The notes under the pieces were generated by a model. The model saw only the letters and a program-made list of their open reading frames with translations. It was not told where the DNA came from and searched no databases. The position numbers and the translations under genes are program-made. Shown in pieces: positions 60,851-64,000 of a DNA stretch of 64,000 nt. Every line of letters starts with the position of its first letter. The stretch's first letter is position 1. Origin of the DNA: Clostridia bacterium (GTDB lineage Bacteria > Bacillota > Clostridia > Christensenellales > CAG-138); NCBI GenBank assembly GCA_017538255.1, contig JAFYJD010000025.1:62001-126000 (forward strand). The letters are read 5' to 3'.

Positions 60851-61591
60851 TCAGCCCTCCAACTCGTACATCAACATCGAGAGCATGGCAAGCCCCGCCG
60901 TTTCCGTGCGCAATATGCGCTTACCGAGGGACACGGAGAAGGCGTTCTTGTTTGATGCGAGCAGATACTCGACCTCGCTCTCATCAAATCCTCCCTCCGG
61001 TCCTATGACAAGCGCGATATCCGCATTATGCTTAAGATCGGGCTTTGCTTTTTCAAGCGCAAGTTTGAGAGTGAGTTTTTCTTCACCCTCAAAGGCGACA
61101 AGCACAAGATCGAACGCCGAAAAATCGCATTCAGCGAGTTTAACCGGCGCGTATACCTCCGGCACGGTCGAGCGCAGACACTGTTTTGCCGCCTCGTGCG
61201 AGATGCGGTTGAATCGCGCAAGTTTACCGTCGTTCTTTTCGGGTTTTACAACGCAGCGTTTCATAGAAACGGGTCTGATCGCCGATATTCCGAGTTCCAC
61301 GCATTTTTGAATGATAAGATCGAGTTTTCCCGCCTTGGGCAGCCCCTGGAACAGAACGACATTGTTTGCGGGCTCCGCGTCCGAAACGGCGGCGGACAGC
61401 ACCTCTAACACGGCGCAGCCCGCTTCTTCGCGCAGAATCTCCGCTGTCATCTCACACCCCGAGCCGTTTATCAGTATCAGCCTGTCCCCCGCGCTCATAC
61501 GAAGCACGGTAAGCATATGGCGCGATTCCTCGGCGTCAAGCATCACTTCTTCACCGATCTCCACACATTTATCAAGAAAGAATCTTCGCAT
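60851..61591 (-). CDS. rsmE: 16S rRNA (uracil1498-N3)-methyltransferase
   Basis: A 246-residue SPOUT methyltransferase. The N-terminal PUA-like domain includes EESRHMLTVLRMSAGD; the knot is LVIGPEGGFDESEVEYL and SLGKRILRTETAGLAML. It sits 3 bp after prmA and 1 bp before mtaB, a conserved Firmicute order. Confidence 0.95.
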   Translation of the reverse strand: MRRFFLDKCVEIGEEVMLDAEESRHMLTVLRMSAGDRLILINGSGCEMTAEILREEAGCAVLEVLSAAVSDAEPANNVVLFQGLPKAGKLDLIIQKCVELGISAIRPVSMKRCVVKPEKNDGKLARFNRISHEAAKQCLRSTVPEVYAPVKLAECDFSAFDLVLVAFEGEEKLTLKLALEKAKPDLKHNADIALVIGPEGGFDESEVEYLLASNKNAFSVSLGKRILRTETAGLAMLSMLMYELEG

Positions 61592-61594
61592 AGT

Positions 61595-62566
61595 TCAAGG
61601 TTTGATCGCGAGTATCGCGCGCCAGTCGTCGCCTGCGACGACCTCCTTTATCTCAAGTCCTCCGTCAGTCAGCGACTTTGCGACCTCGTCGAGCCTGTCG
61701 TCGATTATGCCCGAGGCGATCAGCGCGCCGCCTTTTTTGAGCATACGCGGTATTACGGGCGCGAACGCGATTATGACATTTGCGACGATATTTGCGAGCA
61801 CGATATCGTACTTTGCGTTTGTAAAGCGTTGTTCAAACGCTTTGTCAGCAAGGATATCGCCCACCATGGCAAAATACTTTTCGGGATCGACGCCGTTTAT
61901 CTCCGCGTTTTCAAGCGCAACGCGAACGGCAACGGGATCGATATCCACAGCGTCCGTCCTCTCCGCGCCCAAGAGGCTCGCGGCTATCGAGAGTATGCCG
62001 CTTCCGCAGCCGAGATCGGCTACGGTATCGCCCTTTTTAAGCGTTTTTTCGATCAGTTCAAGGCACATACGCGTTGTGTTGTGCGTGCCCGTTCCAAAAG
62101 CCATACCCGGGTCTATGCGCAGCACCTTTCGGGTTTCGGTTTCTGGCACTTTTTCCCATGAGGGACAGACGAGCAGTCTTTCTCCGATATTGAACGGCTT
62201 AAAATACGCCTTCCAGTTGTTAGCCCAATCCTCTTCGTCCACGGTTTTGACCTCGACTTTTAGACTCCCTATGTCCAATCCGATATCATTGCGCATCGCA
62301 TCGAGTTGAGATACGGATTCGCGCACAAGCCGCTCCATCTCTTCATCGGGGCCCGCTTCCGAAAAATACGCTTTGACCGCGGGGCGCGTGTTCAGAGCCG
62401 CGTCCTCGGCGTAGTCCCAAGTTTTTTCGTTTGCGCGAAGAAGCCCTTCGATCTCGTTCTGCCCCTGGACGATGCTCACCTGCGTTATGCCGAGCATATC
62501 AAAACGCGCGAGTACTATCTCTATGCCCTCTTCGCTTGTTTCAACGGTTATCTCTTTCCATTTCAT
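61595..62566 (-). CDS. prmA: Ribosomal protein L11 methyltransferase
   Basis: A 323-residue enzyme that trimethylates L11. An N-terminal substrate domain precedes the SAM fold with FGTGTHNTTRMCLELIE, VADLGCGSGILSIAASLLGA and LANIVANVIIAFAP. It is the first gene of prmA-rsmE-mtaB-HIT and has its own promoter. No dnaJ lies upstream, unlike many relatives. Confidence 0.95.
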   Translation of the reverse strand: MKWKEITVETSEEGIEIVLARFDMLGITQVSIVQGQNEIEGLLRANEKTWDYAEDAALNTRPAVKAYFSEAGPDEEMERLVRESVSQLDAMRNDIGLDIGSLKVEVKTVDEEDWANNWKAYFKPFNIGERLLVCPSWEKVPETETRKVLRIDPGMAFGTGTHNTTRMCLELIEKTLKKGDTVADLGCGSGILSIAASLLGAERTDAVDIDPVAVRVALENAEINGVDPEKYFAMVGDILADKAFEQRFTNAKYDIVLANIVANVIIAFAPVIPRMLKKGGALIASGIIDDRLDEVAKSLTDGGLEIKEVVAGDDWRAILAIKP

Positions 62567-62614
62567 AGTATCACTCTCACGATATATCTATTTGGGCGCC
62601 AATTCGCCAATTTG

Positions 62615-62643
62615 ATTATACTATAAGCACGCCGAACAATCAA
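62615..62643 (-). promoter_or_regulatory. Promoter of the prmA operon
   Basis: On the minus strand TTGATT (62638-62643), 17-bp spacer and TATAAT (62615-62620). The -35 overlaps the stop of the preceding gene. Confidence 0.7.
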
Positions 62644-63191
62644 CTTATTGCGCCGATGCCGAACAGTTTTTTAAAGAATCCGGCAATGCCTCCATTCCTT
62701 GCACCGCCCTTTATCCACTCGTATTCGGTCTCGCCGGATGTCAGAAAACTTTTGAGCCATACCCTGAACTCATCTTCGGACACGTATCCGTCCGCGACAT
62801 ATAAAGAATAATTATCGTCCGGAAACGAAAACTTCCACCACGGCGCTCTGTATTCCGCATCGACCGCAAACGCGTATTCCGAAACGCGATACATATCGTT
62901 TATAAGTCTGCCGAGGTCATCGGGCGCAGATTCATACGCTTTAAAAAAATGTATGCGCATTTGATCGAAAACCGCATTCATATCTATGCTGTCGATGGGT
63001 GCGAACTCAAGATACGCATTGAGCGCGGACAAAAGTTTATTTATATCTTTTCCCGCATATGCCAGTTCGGTTGCAACATCGCTCAACGGATTCTCGTCCT
63101 CGATAAGCTGTTCTATTGTCGCATTGGTCTCATCGGTCATTCCCGCCTCAAGAAGCAGTTTATGATACATTGCCTGTTCGTAAGTCAGCAT
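62640..63191 (-). CDS. Hypothetical protein, 183 residues
   Basis: An acidic, mainly helical protein with no membrane segment or known motif. The middle holds AEYRAPWWKFSFPDDNYSLY; the tail (about 155-183) is Gly-rich with NGGIAGFFKKLFGIG, which might be amphipathic. It follows the GNAT gene by 29 bp and is probably co-transcribed with it. Function unknown. Confidence 0.6.
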   Translation of the reverse strand: MLTYEQAMYHKLLLEAGMTDETNATIEQLIEDENPLSDVATELAYAGKDINKLLSALNAYLEFAPIDSIDMNAVFDQMRIHFFKAYESAPDDLGRLINDMYRVSEYAFAVDAEYRAPWWKFSFPDDNYSLYVADGYVSEDEFRVWLKSFLTSGETEYEWIKGGARNGGIAGFFKKLFGIGAIS

Positions 63192-63220
63192 ACTTTGATC
63201 CTCTGATCACAAAACAGTTG

Positions 63221-64000
63221 TCATTCACCATCGTACCTGTATTCAAGGCCGTATGTTCTTTCGTTTGTCGAACCGTACAGATAACAGTAGCCATTATCCG
63301 CCACGATCTCAAAGCCGCATTTTTTATGCGTATTTAGCGACGCCTCGTTGGCTTTGTGCACGCAGTCGCAGAGTCGAAACGCGCCGCCCTCTTTAAGCGC
63401 ATCGATCACCGCATTTACGAGTGTTGAGGCATAGCCGCGTTTTCTGTAATCGCCGTGGGTCTCGAGCGCTTCAAGATAATAAAGACCGTCCTCGATCCTG
63501 CTTGTCCGCAGCGCGCTTATCCAAACCCCGTTTTCTTCGAGAATCCAGTAAGTGTCCTCGGGCCTCTTGAAAAACTCGCCCTCCAGCCACTCCAAAAAAG
63601 ATTCCTCTATCAGCCGTGCTGCCTCCTGCTTATCCTCGATCTCTGGATATTGGTACTCGGCTTCCTCAAGATTTCCTTTTAGGTAAATATCCATCAGTTT
63701 TCTTTGATCGATATCCTTAAATTGCGTTATCCTTTTCAGCATAGCATTCTCATTCTGTTCGTCTGTTTCTTCATCAGTCAGGCGCTCGATAACGCCCGCG
63801 TAGTCCGTTTCGATCAGTTTAATATCCTCTCCCGATGCACGAAAGCCCTCAATTACGCGCCGATTCCAAGCCTTTAGGTCGGACGCAGTAAAGTTTTGTT
63901 CAAAAAGCCTCGATTCTATATCCGAACTATGCGCTTTTATGTCGTGAAAATGCGCGTCGATATAGGCATCGCTCATCGCAAGGCAGATAAAGCGGATGCT
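63221..64000 (-). CDS. GNAT-family acetyltransferase, 5' end outside window
   Basis: At least 259 codons. The C-terminal GNAT fold carries the acetyl-CoA loop in THGDYRKRGYASTLVNAV (Q/R-x-x-G-x-A form) and ends HKKCGFEIVADNGYCYLYG. The N-terminal half is helical and unassigned. An ATG at 63976 has no ribosome binding site, and the frame is open to the window edge (reading IRFICLA before it), so the true start probably lies outside. Confidence 0.75.
   Translation of the reverse strand, partial: SIRFICLAMSDAYIDAHFHDIKAHSSDIESRLFEQNFTASDLKAWNRRVIEGFRASGEDIKLIETDYAGVIERLTDEETDEQNENAMLKRITQFKDIDQRKLMDIYLKGNLEEAEYQYPEIEDKQEAARLIEESFLEWLEGEFFKRPEDTYWILEENGVWISALRTSRIEDGLYYLEALETHGDYRKRGYASTLVNAVIDALKEGGAFRLCDCVHKANEASLNTHKKCGFEIVADNGYCYLYGSTNERTYGLEYRYDGE

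Overview
The window is a chromosomal segment of an endospore-forming, low-to-medium GC Clostridia-type Firmicute, probably an anaerobic gut-type organism that I cannot place to genus. The evidence is the spoIIAA-spoIIAB-sigF operon with spoVAC, a spoVT regulator, a Spo0A C-domain-like protein, a four-subunit 2-oxoacid:ferredoxin oxidoreductase, strong AGGAGG ribosome binding sites, frequent TTG and GTG starts, and a class A RNase P RNA.

Layout. 1-4.2 kb: start of murB, a solute-binding-like membrane-anchored protein, an amidohydrolase and pncB, all on the minus strand. 4.4-7.7 kb: a response regulator / ABC transporter / histidine kinase operon. 7.8-11.7 kb: an accessory stretch with a HAD protein, a nucleotidyltransferase, an EamA transporter with a His-rich tail, a serine-recombinase remnant, repeats, an isochorismatase-family gene and tRNA-Asn. 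11.9-17.4 kb: P-loop protein, Xaa-Pro peptidase, efp, CD1247-type protein, trmK, NIF3, zinc-ribbon protein and rnpB. 17.5-24.6 kb: SPOR protein, Spo0A_C-like protein, spoVT, a surface protein, an ECF S component, rmuC and lgt. 24.8-27.4 kb: the ferredoxin oxidoreductase. 27.4-34.6 kb: DUF3795, tadA, VanW, YgiQ, a lipoprotein and an AT-rich secreted cysteine-peptidase-like protein. 34.7-41.3 kb: rpsT, facing the minus-strand run recD2-comF-rimI-ridA-comEC-holA. 41.4-44.5 kb: rsmA facing the spoIIA-sigF-spoVAC operon. 44.7-48.8 kb: the shikimate operon aroB-aroA-aroC-aroQK. 48.8-52.9 kb: transporter, CPBP protease with TetR regulator, small membrane proteins, and a repeat-rich tRNA-Tyr locus. 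53-59.2 kb: Crp-like regulator, CoA-disulfide reductase / rhodanese / thioredoxin operon, malic enzyme and an ion transporter. 59.2-64 kb: HIT, mtaB, rsmE, prmA, a hypothetical gene and a GNAT protein cut by the window end.

Most of the window is housekeeping. The most unusual signal is at the two tRNA genes. At each, a copy of the tRNA's own downstream terminator recurs 0.7-0.9 kb further downstream, and the interval carries one short minus-strand gene that ends in a related repeat of about 90 bp. At tRNA-Tyr the copy is 72 bp with one mismatch. An 18-nt fragment of the tRNA-Tyr 3' end and a 127-bp GC-rich element with inverted ends lie in the same interval. I read these as gene cassettes inserted behind tRNA genes with target duplication. 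The repeats themselves are visible in the sequence; the mechanism is inference.

No CRISPR array, rRNA, intact insertion sequence or convincing riboswitch was seen.
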